Shown: in pieces, positions 35,230 through 43,900 of the stretch
How the letters are laid out: the number at the start of each line of letters is the position of its first letter
Position numbering within the stretch: position 1 is the stretch's first letter
The notes under the pieces: generated by a model
The model's input: only the letters and a program-made list of their open reading frames with translations
What the model was told of the DNA's origin: nothing
Database searches by the model: none
Made by a program: the position numbers and the translations under genes
Assembly (NCBI RefSeq): GCF_014645815.1
Contig: NZ_BMML01000006.1
Span: forward strand, 46,587-110,586
DNA length: 64,000 bases
From: Streptomyces fuscichromogenes
GTDB taxonomy: Bacteria; Actinomycetota; Actinomycetes; Streptomycetales; Streptomycetaceae
Reading direction: 5' to 3'

Positions 35230-35529
35230 TTACTCAACCCGTTCCCGCGTCTGCCCCAGTCTCCGCAGGACATGCGACCGCCAGCCCCCGTCCATGATCC
35301 CGCGCGCCGTCAGCCGCTCGGGACCGCCCGGATCGAATACTTCACGCACTAGGAGAAGACGCGTAGCCCGGCCCCCGTGTTCCGGCGTCCATGTGATGGT
35401 CCGGTGAGCGAGATTGGCCGGATCGGGACCGGACCACCGGACGGACCGTGTCCACTTCCCGCCGTTGGCGGGAAACCGCACGTCGGCGACGCGGGAGCGG
35501 ACGGTCTCGCCGGGGCGGGAGCCGTCCAC
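35230..35529 (-). pseudogene. possible truncated SRPBCC/AHSA1-like fragment
   Basis: A 99-codon frame whose second half (RTITWTPEHGGRATRLLLVREVF, then GGWRSHVLRRLGQ) resembles the C-terminal strand-helix of SRPBCC/AHSA1 proteins. The first half of the fold is missing and the upstream DNA is occupied by a lipoprotein gene on the other strand. It may be a remnant, a small real gene, or chance. Otherwise the 558 bp from 35080 to 35637 hold only the 29-bp element. Confidence 0.35.
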
Positions 35530-35637
35530 AGCGGATACCTACCTGACCTACGCGGGTCCTCCTGGTGAGTGCTGGTAGCTTGCGGCTGTCGTCCGGGCGG
35601 CCGGGCGGCCGACCCCCTAGAGCTCGGGAGCGTTGCG

Positions 35638-36222
35638 GTGACCACGGCTACGACGAGTACGGCTACGGCGCACAGGGAGACGGCGGCTTCGGCGGGGGCG
35701 GCTTCGACGGGGACGGCTCCGGCGGGGGCCGCGGCGGCCGCGCGGCCGGTGCTGCGGGCCGGGGCCGTCGCCGCGGGGCTGGTGGGCGCGCTCGCGCTGA
35801 CCGCGTGCAGCGGCGGTGACTCCGGCGGCTCCTCGGCCACCCCGTCGGGCACCTCGTCCGCGGCCGCCACCGCCACGGCCGGTTCGGAGAGCTCCACGGC
35901 CTCCTCCGACGCGCTCCAGGGCAGCTGGATCACCACCAGCGGCGGCAAGATCGTCGCACTGGTGGTCACCGGCAAGCAGGCCGGGCTCTTCGAGACCGGT
36001 GGGGCCGTGTGCAGCGGGACCGCCGGTGAGGAGGCCGGGATGCGGATGATCCATCTCACCTGCACGGACGGCAGCAAGGACCGGGGCACCGGAATGGTCG
36101 ACTCCGTCAGCAAGAGCGGCATGAAGGTCACCTGGTCCGGTAAATCGGGTGCGGAGACCTACACCAGGGCCGAGGGCGGCAAGCTGCCGTCGGGGCTGCC
36201 GACGGCTAGCCTTGGCCAGTAG
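35638..36222 (+). CDS. putative lipoprotein of unknown function
   Basis: A 194-residue secreted protein. After an unusually long Thr/Ala-rich leader comes a hydrophobic stretch (AGAVAAGLVGALALTAC) with the lipobox LTAC near residue 62, a Ser/Gly/Thr linker, and a small C-terminal domain (about 100-190) rich in beta strands: GSWITTSGGKIVALVVTGKQAGLFE, then GMVDSVSKSGMKVTWSGKSG. Start GTG 35638 has GGGAG seven bases upstream. The long region before the signal core is odd; the true start may be internal. I do not recognise the domain. Confidence 0.7.
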   Translation: MTTATTSTATAHRETAASAGAASTGTAPAGAAAAARPVLRAGAVAAGLVGALALTACSGGDSGGSSATPSGTSSAAATATAGSESSTASSDALQGSWITTSGGKIVALVVTGKQAGLFETGGAVCSGTAGEEAGMRMIHLTCTDGSKDRGTGMVDSVSKSGMKVTWSGKSGAETYTRAEGGKLPSGLPTASLGQ

Positions 36223-36396
36223 GGCCGCTCCATACCTTTTCGATCTGTTCGACCGTCGTGCGGCGCGCTCCCGGCGGTCCGTGCGGGCCTGCGGGGACAC
36301 GCCGTGAAGCGGTCGGGGGCGGGGGCGGGCGCGCGGGACCCGGGCCGGGGCGTGATGATGCTGGGACACCGTCACGACCTCGATGGGGAACTGCTC

Positions 36397-36915
36397 ATGC
36401 GCGTCATTCCGCTCACCGTCACCGCCCTCGCCGCCGCCCTCGCCCTGACCGCCTGCGACAACGGCGGCGGCTCGGGCTCCAGCGGCAAGAACAGCTCGAC
36501 CTGCGAGATCGGCAAGGTCTCCGTCCAGGTCGGCTCCGCGAGCGTCGCGCCGACCACGGGGGACACCGGCGAGGTGCCGGTGAGCATCACCAACCAGAGC
36601 GCGCCGTGCACGCTGGACGGCTTCGCCGGCGTCACGCTGAAGGGGGGCGGCGCGTCGGCGACGGTCGCCCCGCAGTCGGGCGCCAAGACCGACAAGCTCA
36701 AGCTCGCCAAGGGCGACTCCGCGACGTTCTCGATCACGTATGTGCGGGGCAAGGACGGCGACAAGGCGAGCCTCGCGGCCACGTCGCTGACGGTGTCCCT
36801 GCCGGGGGGCGACGCGACGCAGAGCTTCCCGTGGAAGTACGGGGCGGTGGCGGGCAAGGGGGCTGCGGACAAACCGAACGCCGCGGTGGGGGCGTTCCAG
36901 CAGGCGGGGGACTGA
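36397..36915 (+). CDS. DUF4232 lipoprotein
   Basis: A 172-residue lipoprotein: signal peptide MRVIPLTVTALAAALALTAC with lipobox Cys20, a Gly/Ser linker, then a DUF4232-type beta-sandwich (GEVPVSITNQSAPCTLDGFAGVTL...KLAKGDSATFSITYV). Two cysteines (in STCEIG and APCTLDG) could form a disulfide. Start ATG 36397 places the signal peptide at the N-terminus; the frame is open from 36304. Function of DUF4232 is unknown; it is common in Streptomyces surface proteins. Confidence 0.85.
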   Translation: MRVIPLTVTALAAALALTACDNGGGSGSSGKNSSTCEIGKVSVQVGSASVAPTTGDTGEVPVSITNQSAPCTLDGFAGVTLKGGGASATVAPQSGAKTDKLKLAKGDSATFSITYVRGKDGDKASLAATSLTVSLPGGDATQSFPWKYGAVAGKGAADKPNAAVGAFQQAGD

Positions 36916-36923
36916 TTCGAGGG

Positions 36924-37108
36924 CGGCGCGGCGCGGCGCGGGGCGGGGCGGGGCGGGGCGGGGCGGCCGGGTTTCGGCTGACCGCCGGTGGGGCTTCTCG
37001 TGCAGTTCCCCGCGCCCCCTGGTGGGGCGGGGCGGCCTTGAGTTTCGGCGCACCGACGGTGGGGGCTGATCGCGCAGTTCCCCGCGCCCCTGACGGGGCG
37101 GGGCGGGG
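36924..37108 (+). repeat. GC simple repeat and ~71-bp tandem copies of the interspersed element
   Basis: 36924-36967 is a run of GGCGC then GGGGC units (five G-runs of four), a G-quadruplex candidate on the plus strand. From about 36963 two copies of a ~71-bp unit follow, aligned on GTTTCGG at 36971 and 37042. Each ends in GCAGTTCCCCGCGCCCC, the interspersed element. The block fills the gap between the DUF4232 gene and the convergent DUF2786 gene. Confidence 0.75.
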
Positions 37109-38245
37109 TCAGGGGAGTGGGGTGTGGGTGTGGACCTGGGCCTGGTCTGCTGCTTTTGTGCCTGCTGTCCAGCCGGCCTCGTCGGTCACTCCGCGCAGGC
37201 GGGTCGTGGTGGTGTCCGGGAACATCTGGTTCATGCGGTCGGTCACGGCCAGTTCTCTGGTGGCGAGGACCGGGAGCAGGTCCCGGGGTGCCTCGGCCTC
37301 GGCCACGGCCGACCGGGCCGCCGCTCCGAGGCGGTCGCCGACGCGGTGCGCGTAGGCCGCCAGGAAGGACTGGCGGAAGGTCTTCGTGCGCTTGCGGCCG
37401 CCCGCCCGCTGCGCCGCCTCCGCCTTCGTCATCGCGTGCGTGGCCTGCACCAGCAGCGAGGTGTGGAGCAGTTCGACCGCCGCCAGGTCCGCCTCGAAAC
37501 CGACGACCGTGGAGAAGGCCAGCGGTTCGTTCCACACCGCGCGGCAGTGGTTGGCCGTGGCGACCGCGTCCAGCAGCACCGCCTTGGCCTGCTCGTACGG
37601 CGGCTCGACCCCGATCCGGCAGGCGCCCGGCGTGTCCGGCGCGGGCGCCCCGGCGGCGATCAGTGCCTCGTCGACGCTGTGCCGGGCCATCAGCTCCTGC
37701 GCCTTGGCGCTGAGCGCCTCCGCCTCCTCCGGGTAGCCGGTCGCCTCGGCCTTGGCGAGCAGCGCGCGGATCCGGGTGAGCGTACGGGACTCCGGCCGGT
37801 GCGCGGCCGCGCGGTGGCCGGGCTCGTCCAGGGGCTCCAGTGAGGGCAGCCGCAGCAGCAGCCGGTACAGCTCCAGGACGGCGGTGGCATGGGAGAAACG
37901 GTCGCCCACGCGTACCTGGCCGTCCTCCTCGGGCAGCACGTCGAGCTGCGCCCGCCAGCGGGGGCCGCGCGGCCGGTCGTCCGGTATCTGCGCCCGGATC
38001 AGCCCGGCGGCGAGCCGGACGTGCGGGTCGTCCAGCTCGCGCCGGACCAGTCGCACGACGTCGGCGGGCTGCCAGCCGCGCCGCCAGGCCGCCGCGACGA
38101 ACTCCCGGCCCCGGTGCCCGACCTCCGCGTCCGCGCCGGAGTCGGCCGCGAGGAGGGACGCGCCCGTGTCGAGGCCGGAGTCGGTGTCGTCGTACAGGGC
38201 GCTCCGGAAGGCTCGGTCGACGGTGCTGGGGCGGCTGCTGGTCAC
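37109..38245 (-). CDS. DUF2786 domain protein
   Basis: A 378-residue cytoplasmic protein. The DUF2786 signature is near residue 150: LTRIRALLAKAEATGYPEEAEALSAKAQELMARHSV. A second conserved stretch is AVLLDAVATANHCRAVWNEPLAFSTVVGFEADLAAVELLHTSLLVQ. DUF2786 occurs in phage and cellular proteins with no known activity. Start GTG 38245 preferred over the upstream 38305. Divergent from the Clp-N gene; the palindromes in the 133-bp gap could affect both. Confidence 0.85.
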   Translation of the reverse strand: MTSSRPSTVDRAFRSALYDDTDSGLDTGASLLAADSGADAEVGHRGREFVAAAWRRGWQPADVVRLVRRELDDPHVRLAAGLIRAQIPDDRPRGPRWRAQLDVLPEEDGQVRVGDRFSHATAVLELYRLLLRLPSLEPLDEPGHRAAAHRPESRTLTRIRALLAKAEATGYPEEAEALSAKAQELMARHSVDEALIAAGAPAPDTPGACRIGVEPPYEQAKAVLLDAVATANHCRAVWNEPLAFSTVVGFEADLAAVELLHTSLLVQATHAMTKAEAAQRAGGRKRTKTFRQSFLAAYAHRVGDRLGAAARSAVAEAEAPRDLLPVLATRELAVTDRMNQMFPDTTTTRLRGVTDEAGWTAGTKAADQAQVHTHTPLP

Positions 38246-38330
38246 GTGTCGATCGTGCCATGCGGCGCCGACAGCCGACGACGGCCGTCCACACCCTGTG
38301 GACAAACGTCCGTACCGGCCGCCGTCGGCG

Positions 38331-38349
38331 TGTCAACCGACGGTTGACA
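38331..38349. promoter_or_regulatory. palindromic operator, distal copy
   Basis: TGTCAACC-GAC-GGTTGACA, perfect eight-base arms with a three-base spacer, 29 bp upstream of the Clp-N gene start. A second copy lies 28 bp downstream, centre to centre. Confidence 0.75.
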
Positions 38350-38358
38350 GCGCGCGGG

Positions 38359-38377
38359 TGTCAACCTACGGTTGACA
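38359..38377. promoter_or_regulatory. palindromic operator, proximal copy
   Basis: TGTCAACC-TAC-GGTTGACA, arms identical to the distal copy, ending one base before ATG 38379. Occupancy would block translation-start-proximal transcription, so repression is likely. The HTH in the gene product makes autoregulation the simplest model. Confidence 0.75.
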
Positions 38378-38378
38378 C

Positions 38379-39167
38379 ATGACAACCGACTCGAACATCA
38401 CGGCATCCGTACGCCTCGACGACCTCATCGCGGCGATCAAGAAGGTGCACCCCGAACCCCTCGACCAGCTCCAGGACGCGGTGATCGCCGCCGACCACCT
38501 GGGCGACGTGGCCGACCACCTGATCGGTCACTTCGTCGACCAGGCCCGGCGCTCGGGCGCGTCCTGGACCGACATCGGCAAGAGCATGGGCGTGACCCGG
38601 CAGGCGGCGCAGAAGCGCTTCGTGCCCAAGGAGTCCGCCGCCCTCGACACCAGCCAGGGCTTCGACCGCTACACCCCCCGCGCGCGGAACGTGGTGATGG
38701 CGGCCCACAACGAAGCGCTCGCGGCCCGCAACCCCGAGGGCCGCCCCGAGCACCTGGTCCTCGGCCTGCTGGCCGAGCCGGACGGCATCGCGGCGAAGGC
38801 GATCCTCGCGCAGGGCGTCCTGCTGGACACCGTGCGCCAGGCGGCGACGGCCGCGCTCCCGCCGGCCTCGGACGACGTCCCCGACCTCGTCCCCTACGGC
38901 CCGGAGGCCAAGAAGGCGCTCGAACTCACCTTCCGCGAGGCCCTCCGCCTCGGCCACAACTACATCGGCACCGAACACCTGCTGCTGGCGCTCCTGGAGC
39001 ACGAGAACGGCGACGGCGTCCTCAGCGGACTGGGCATCACCAAGCCGGCGACCGAGGAGTACATGACCAAGGTGCTGTCGCTGCTGCTGGAGCAGAAGAA
39101 CGCGGCGGCGGAGGCCGCGGGAGCAGCGGAGGGCACGGGCGACACGAAGGAGGACGGGGCGGGCTGA
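38379..39167 (+). CDS. HTH plus Clp N-terminal domain protein
   Basis: A 262-residue protein without ATPase. Residues 60-82 (GASWTDIGKSMGVTRQAAQKRF) read as a helix-turn-helix. Residues 95-235 carry the double Clp-N fold: FDRYTPRARNVVMAAHNEALAARN with GRPEHLVLGLLAEPDGIA, then KKALELTFREALRLGHNYIGTEHLLLALLEHENG. Clp-N binds adaptors or substrates in ClpA/ClpC, so this could be a regulator sensing misfolded or specific partner proteins. Upstream twin palindromes suggest self-control. A weak hairpin (39159-39176) spans the stop codon. Confidence 0.9.
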   Translation: MTTDSNITASVRLDDLIAAIKKVHPEPLDQLQDAVIAADHLGDVADHLIGHFVDQARRSGASWTDIGKSMGVTRQAAQKRFVPKESAALDTSQGFDRYTPRARNVVMAAHNEALAARNPEGRPEHLVLGLLAEPDGIAAKAILAQGVLLDTVRQAATAALPPASDDVPDLVPYGPEAKKALELTFREALRLGHNYIGTEHLLLALLEHENGDGVLSGLGITKPATEEYMTKVLSLLLEQKNAAAEAAGAAEGTGDTKEDGAG

Positions 39168-39234
39168 AAAGCCCGCAGGAAGGCTGAATCCGCAGGTCAG
39201 AGTGATTGTCAGTGGTGGGTGCAAGACTCGTCGA

Positions 39235-40923
39235 ATGACCGACCGGTGGGCTCTCGCTCCGGCCGAGGACGGTGGCGTGGACGTCGCCCCCCTCGGTCCG
39301 GACGGGCTGCCCGCCGGACCGGTGCGGCGGGAGCCCGATCTCGCCGGGGCGGTCAGGGGCCGCCCGGAGGTCACACGCTGGGTGTGGCGGTCGACCCCCG
39401 AGGTCTACCCGCGTCTGCTCGCCACGGGGGTGCGAGTAGAGCGGTGCTACGACATCGAGGACGCCGAGACACTCCTGCTGGGCCACGAGGGGCGGTCCGG
39501 CGAGCCGCACTCGGCCGCCGCCGCCCTGGCCCGCCTCCGCGGCGGCCCCGTACCGCCCGATCCGCCGCCGCGCGCGGCCGAACCGGGCGCGCAGTCCCCG
39601 CTGTTCGAGCCGCAGGGCTCCGCCCGCCTCACGCTCGACGAGCTCCTCGCGGTCTACGCCGAGCAGCAGCGCCGGCACGACCGGGCCGAACACCCGGACC
39701 GGATGCGGCTGCTGACCGCCGCCGAGTCGGCGGGCATGCTGGTCGCCGCCGAGATGAACCGCGCGGGCGTGCCCTGGAGCGCCGAGGTCCACCGCGAGGT
39801 GCTGCGCGAACTGCTCGGCGAGCGGTACGCGGGCGGCGGCGAGCCGCGCCGGCTGGCCGAGCTGGCCGACGAGGTGTCGGCCGCGTTCGGCAGGCGGGTG
39901 CGCCCGGACCTGCCGGCCGATGTGGTCAAGGCCTTCGCGCAGGCCGGGATCAAGGTCAAGTCCACCCGGCGCTGGGAGCTCTCGTCCGTCGACCACCCGG
40001 CGGTGCGACCGCTCCTGGAGTACAAGAAGCTGTACCGGATCTGGGTGGCGCACGGCTGGACCTGGCTCCAGGACTGGGTGCGCGACGGCCGGTTCCGGCC
40101 CGAGTTCCATGCGGGCGGCACGGTCACCGGGCGCTGGGTGACCAACGGCGGGGGCGCCCTGCAGATCCCCAAGGTGATCCGGCGGGCCGCGGTGGCCGAC
40201 CCGGGCTGGCGGCTGGTCGTGGCCGACGCCGACCAGATGGAACCGCGCGTGCTGGCGGCGATCTCCCGCGACCCCGGGCTCATGGAGGTCGCCGGGCGGG
40301 AGACCGACCTCTACCAGTCCGTCTCCGACCGTGCGTTCTCCGGCGACCGCGCGCAGGCCAAGCTCGCCGTCCTCGGCGCGGTCTACGGCCAGACCTCGGG
40401 CGACGGCCTGAAGAACCTGGCCGCGCTCCGCCGCCGGTTCCCCAAGGCGGTGGCCTACGTGGACGAGGCGGCGCGGGCGGGCGAGGAGGGCCGGCTGGTG
40501 CGCACCTGGCTGGGCCGGACCTGTCCGCCGGCGACCGGTGCGGGCGACGGCACGGAGGAGGCGGGGATGCCTCAGGAGGAGCCGGAGGAACAGGCGGCTG
40601 AGGGCTGGGTGCCGGGGTACGCGTCCACGAACTCCCGGGCCAGGGGCCGCTTCGCGCGCAACTTCGTGGTCCAGGGCAGCGCCGCCGACTGGGCCCTGCT
40701 GATGCTCGCGGCGCTGCGCCGGACCTGCGCGGACCTGGCGGCCGAGCTGGTCTTCTTCCAGCACGACGAGGTGATCGTGCACTGTCCTGAGAAGGAGACC
40801 GAGGCGGTCGTCGCCGCGATACGGGAGGCGGCGGACCTGGCCGGACGGCTGACGTTCGGGCAGACGCCGGTGCGGTTCCCGTTCACGACGGCGGTGGTGG
40901 AGTGCTATGCCGACGCGAAGTGA
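39235..40923 (+). CDS. family A DNA polymerase without 5'-nuclease (bifunctional exonuclease/polymerase-type)
   Basis: A 562-residue PolA-like polymerase. Motif A is VVADADQMEPRVLA, motif B is DRAQAKLAVLGAVYGQTSG and motif C is VFFQHDEVIVH, so the polymerase site looks intact. There is no 5'-nuclease domain, and the residual 3'-5' exonuclease region (first 190 residues) lacks clear DEDD carboxylates. Many Streptomyces have such a second, shorter polymerase beside PolA, presumed to act in repair. Start ATG 39235. Its stop directly abuts the convergent SARP stop. Confidence 0.9.
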   Translation: MTDRWALAPAEDGGVDVAPLGPDGLPAGPVRREPDLAGAVRGRPEVTRWVWRSTPEVYPRLLATGVRVERCYDIEDAETLLLGHEGRSGEPHSAAAALARLRGGPVPPDPPPRAAEPGAQSPLFEPQGSARLTLDELLAVYAEQQRRHDRAEHPDRMRLLTAAESAGMLVAAEMNRAGVPWSAEVHREVLRELLGERYAGGGEPRRLAELADEVSAAFGRRVRPDLPADVVKAFAQAGIKVKSTRRWELSSVDHPAVRPLLEYKKLYRIWVAHGWTWLQDWVRDGRFRPEFHAGGTVTGRWVTNGGGALQIPKVIRRAAVADPGWRLVVADADQMEPRVLAAISRDPGLMEVAGRETDLYQSVSDRAFSGDRAQAKLAVLGAVYGQTSGDGLKNLAALRRRFPKAVAYVDEAARAGEEGRLVRTWLGRTCPPATGAGDGTEEAGMPQEEPEEQAAEGWVPGYASTNSRARGRFARNFVVQGSAADWALLMLAALRRTCADLAAELVFFQHDEVIVHCPEKETEAVVAAIREAADLAGRLTFGQTPVRFPFTTAVVECYADAK

Positions 40924-43900
40924 TCAGCCGGACCGGTCGCCGGTTGCCAGCAGGTCGCGCAGCTCGGTGAGGACGTCCGGCTCGTCCGTGCCGTCCAGGG
41001 CGGTGAGGGCCTCGCGCCAGACGCCGTTCGCCTCCCCCGTGCGCCCCTGCTCGCGCAGGAGCAGGCCGAGCTGGTGGCGGGCGAGACCGCCGCTGTAGTG
41101 GTCGGCGCGGGCGTCGGCGCGGCCCAGCAGTTCGGCGCACTCACGGTGCGCGGCATCGGTGCGGCCGAGGGCGCGCAGCGCGCGGACCAGACCGAGCCGG
41201 GTCTGGGACTCGCCGTGCCAGTCGCCGTGGCCGCCGAGGATGCGCAGGCTCTCCTCGAAGTGGGTGGCGGCGGCCGCCGGTTCACCGAGGCTGAGATGGG
41301 CGTAGCCGATGTTGCAGTGCGCCGAGTGCTGAACGATGACGGCGCCGATCGCGTCCCCGATGGCCAGTGAGTGCCGGTGCTGCTCGATGGCGGCGCGCGG
41401 GTCGGTGTGCTCGTAGAGGTTGCCGAGATGACTGTGGGTGACGGCCTCGCCGTAGGGGTCGTTCAGCTGCCGGGAGTAGGCCAGGCTCTGCCGCAGCGCC
41501 TCGCCCGACTCCTCGTACCGGCCGAGTCCCTCAAGGAGCAGCCCCCGGTTGTTCAGGGCGCGCCGGATCCAGGACGCCGCGCCCAGCCGCCGCCAGAGGG
41601 CCAGCGCCCCCTCGGTCAGGGCGAGGGCCTCCCGCTGGCGGCCGGTCAGGAAGCGCAGACCGGCGAGGTCGCCCAGGGCGTAGGCCTCGGCGGGTTCGTC
41701 CCCGAGGCGCCGGGCCGCGGCCAGGGCGGTGCTGCCGAGCACCTCCATCTCGGCGACCCGGCCGCTGCGCAGCACGTAGGGGTAGAGGAGCCGGACGAGC
41801 GTGGCGAGGTAGGCGTCGATCCGCGCGTCGGTGGTGTCGGTGTACCGCGCCACCAGGGCGACGATGTTCTCCAGCTCCATGTCGCCCCAGGCGAAGGCGT
41901 GTTCGGCGTGCTCGAAGGGCGGCAGGGCGGCGGCGTACGGCTGGTGTTCGGGGGGCTGGGCGGGGGTGGGCCGGCGGCGGTCACCCTGGTCTAGTCCGGG
42001 TTCGACGATCGCGACGAGCGCACGCTCGGCGACGGCCGCGAACCAGCGCAGGGCGGTGAGAGCGGCCTCGGTGCGGTCGGGACCGTGGGTGCGGTCGTCG
42101 TTGTGGGTGCGGTCGTCGTTGTGGGTGCGGTCGTCGTTGTGGGTGTGGTCAGTGCGGCCGGTGCCGTCGGTGCGGTCGGTGTCGTGGGGCTCTTCGGCCA
42201 GTTCTCGGGCGAAGTCCCGCACCAGGTCGTGCGGGGTGTAGCGGCCGTACGCGGTCTCCTCCAGGAGGGCCACGTCGACGAGCCGGTCCAGGGCGGCCTC
42301 GGCGCGGTGCTCGTCGGTACCGGTGAGCCGGGCGATCAGAGGGGCGCCGTAGGTGGGCAGATCGAGGGCGCCGAGGTGGCGCAGCACGAGGGCGGCGTCA
42401 CGGTCGGGGGCCCGCTCGGAGGCGGTCAAGGCGTCATGGGCGACGGCGAGGGAGCGCCGGACGCTCAGGTCGTCGTATTCGAGGTGGTGCAACCTGCCCT
42501 CGGTTGCGGCCAGTTGGCTGGCCAGCACGTCGGGGGTGAGGGCGCGGCGGGCGGCCAGCCGGGCGGCGACGACGCGCAGGGCGAGCGGGAGCCGGCCGGT
42601 GAGGCCGACCAGCGGGTGACCGGCGTCGATCTCGTGCCGCCCGCTCACCGCGCGGAGCAGCGCCGCGCTGTCCTCGCCGGTCAGCGGTCCGAGCGGGACG
42701 CGGTGGGCGCCGTCGAGGGCGGTGAGCGGGGAACGGCTGGTGACGATCACGGCGCAGCCGGGGCCGCCGGGGAGCAACGGTCTTACCTGGGCGGCGTTCG
42801 CGGCGTCGTCGAGGAGCAGCAGGGTGCGGGTCGGGGCGAGCAGGGAGCGCAGCAGAGCGGCTGCCGCGTCGGGGTGTTCGGGGATCTGCCGGGGGTCGGC
42901 GCCGAGGTCCCTGAGCAGCGCGGCGAGTGCCTGGCCGGGGGCGAGCGGGGGCACGCCGGGGGTGGCGCCGTGCAGGTTGACGTAGAGCTGGCCGTCGGGG
43001 AAACGATCCCGCAGGTGGTGGGCGACGTGCAGGGCGAGGGCGGTCTTGCCGACACCGGCCATGCCGCTGATCACGGCGACGGCGGGGGTGGGGGCCGGGG
43101 TGGGGGCGAGGGCGGGGGCGGGGGGCGTCGTGGCCTCGGCTTCGCCTTCGGCGGGTGTTTTCCCGCCCGTACCACCCGTGACGGTTTCGTGGTCGGGTGC
43201 GGGTGGCCCCTGTGGGGCGGACTCGCCGTCGGCGGCCGCGCGAGGAACGGGACCGGTGGGGGCGAGGGCGTCGGTCAGCTCTTTTGTGGTGGGCGTGCGG
43301 CCGGTGAAGTGGGGTGGAGGTGGGGGGAGTTGGGCGGGGCGAGGGGTCGGGGGGTCGTCGCGCGTAGAACCGGGGGCGATGGGTGCGGCGCCCTCCGCTT
43401 TCGGCCGACGGCCCGTCGGCGCGCCCCTTCGGGGTGTGGGGAACCGCGCGCCCGCGCCCGCCCCGTCCCCGTCTCGCGCCGCACGAGGCGCGGTGCCTTC
43501 GTACGGCGGCGCCTCCCCCACCGTGCCGCTCCCCCGCAGCACCTCCACATGGGCCCGGCGCACCGACGGGCTCGGCTCGATGCCCAGTTCCTCTCTCAGA
43601 CGGCTGCGCAGGTCGCGGTGGACGGCGAGGGCCTCGGCCTGCCGGCCGGTGCGGTGGAGGGCGAGCATCAGCTGGCGGTGATAGGCCTCACGGAGCGGGT
43701 ACTCCGCGACGAGCGCCGCCAACTCCGGTACCACGCCGCCCAGTCGGGGTCCGGCGAGGGCGAGCTCCGCGTCGTAGCGCCACTCCAGCAGGAGCAGTCG
43801 GGCCTCCTCCAGGCGCTGCACGAAGGCGAGGCCGCCGATGTCGGCGGGGAGGCCGCCGAGCGGGGTGCCGCGCCACAGTGCGAGCGCCTCGGCGCAGGCG

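Noticed and set aside
38331..38377. Twin palindromes as a terminator for the DUF2786 gene
   Set aside because: They lie upstream of that gene's start, not after its stop, and the two copies are identical in their arms, which fits protein binding better.
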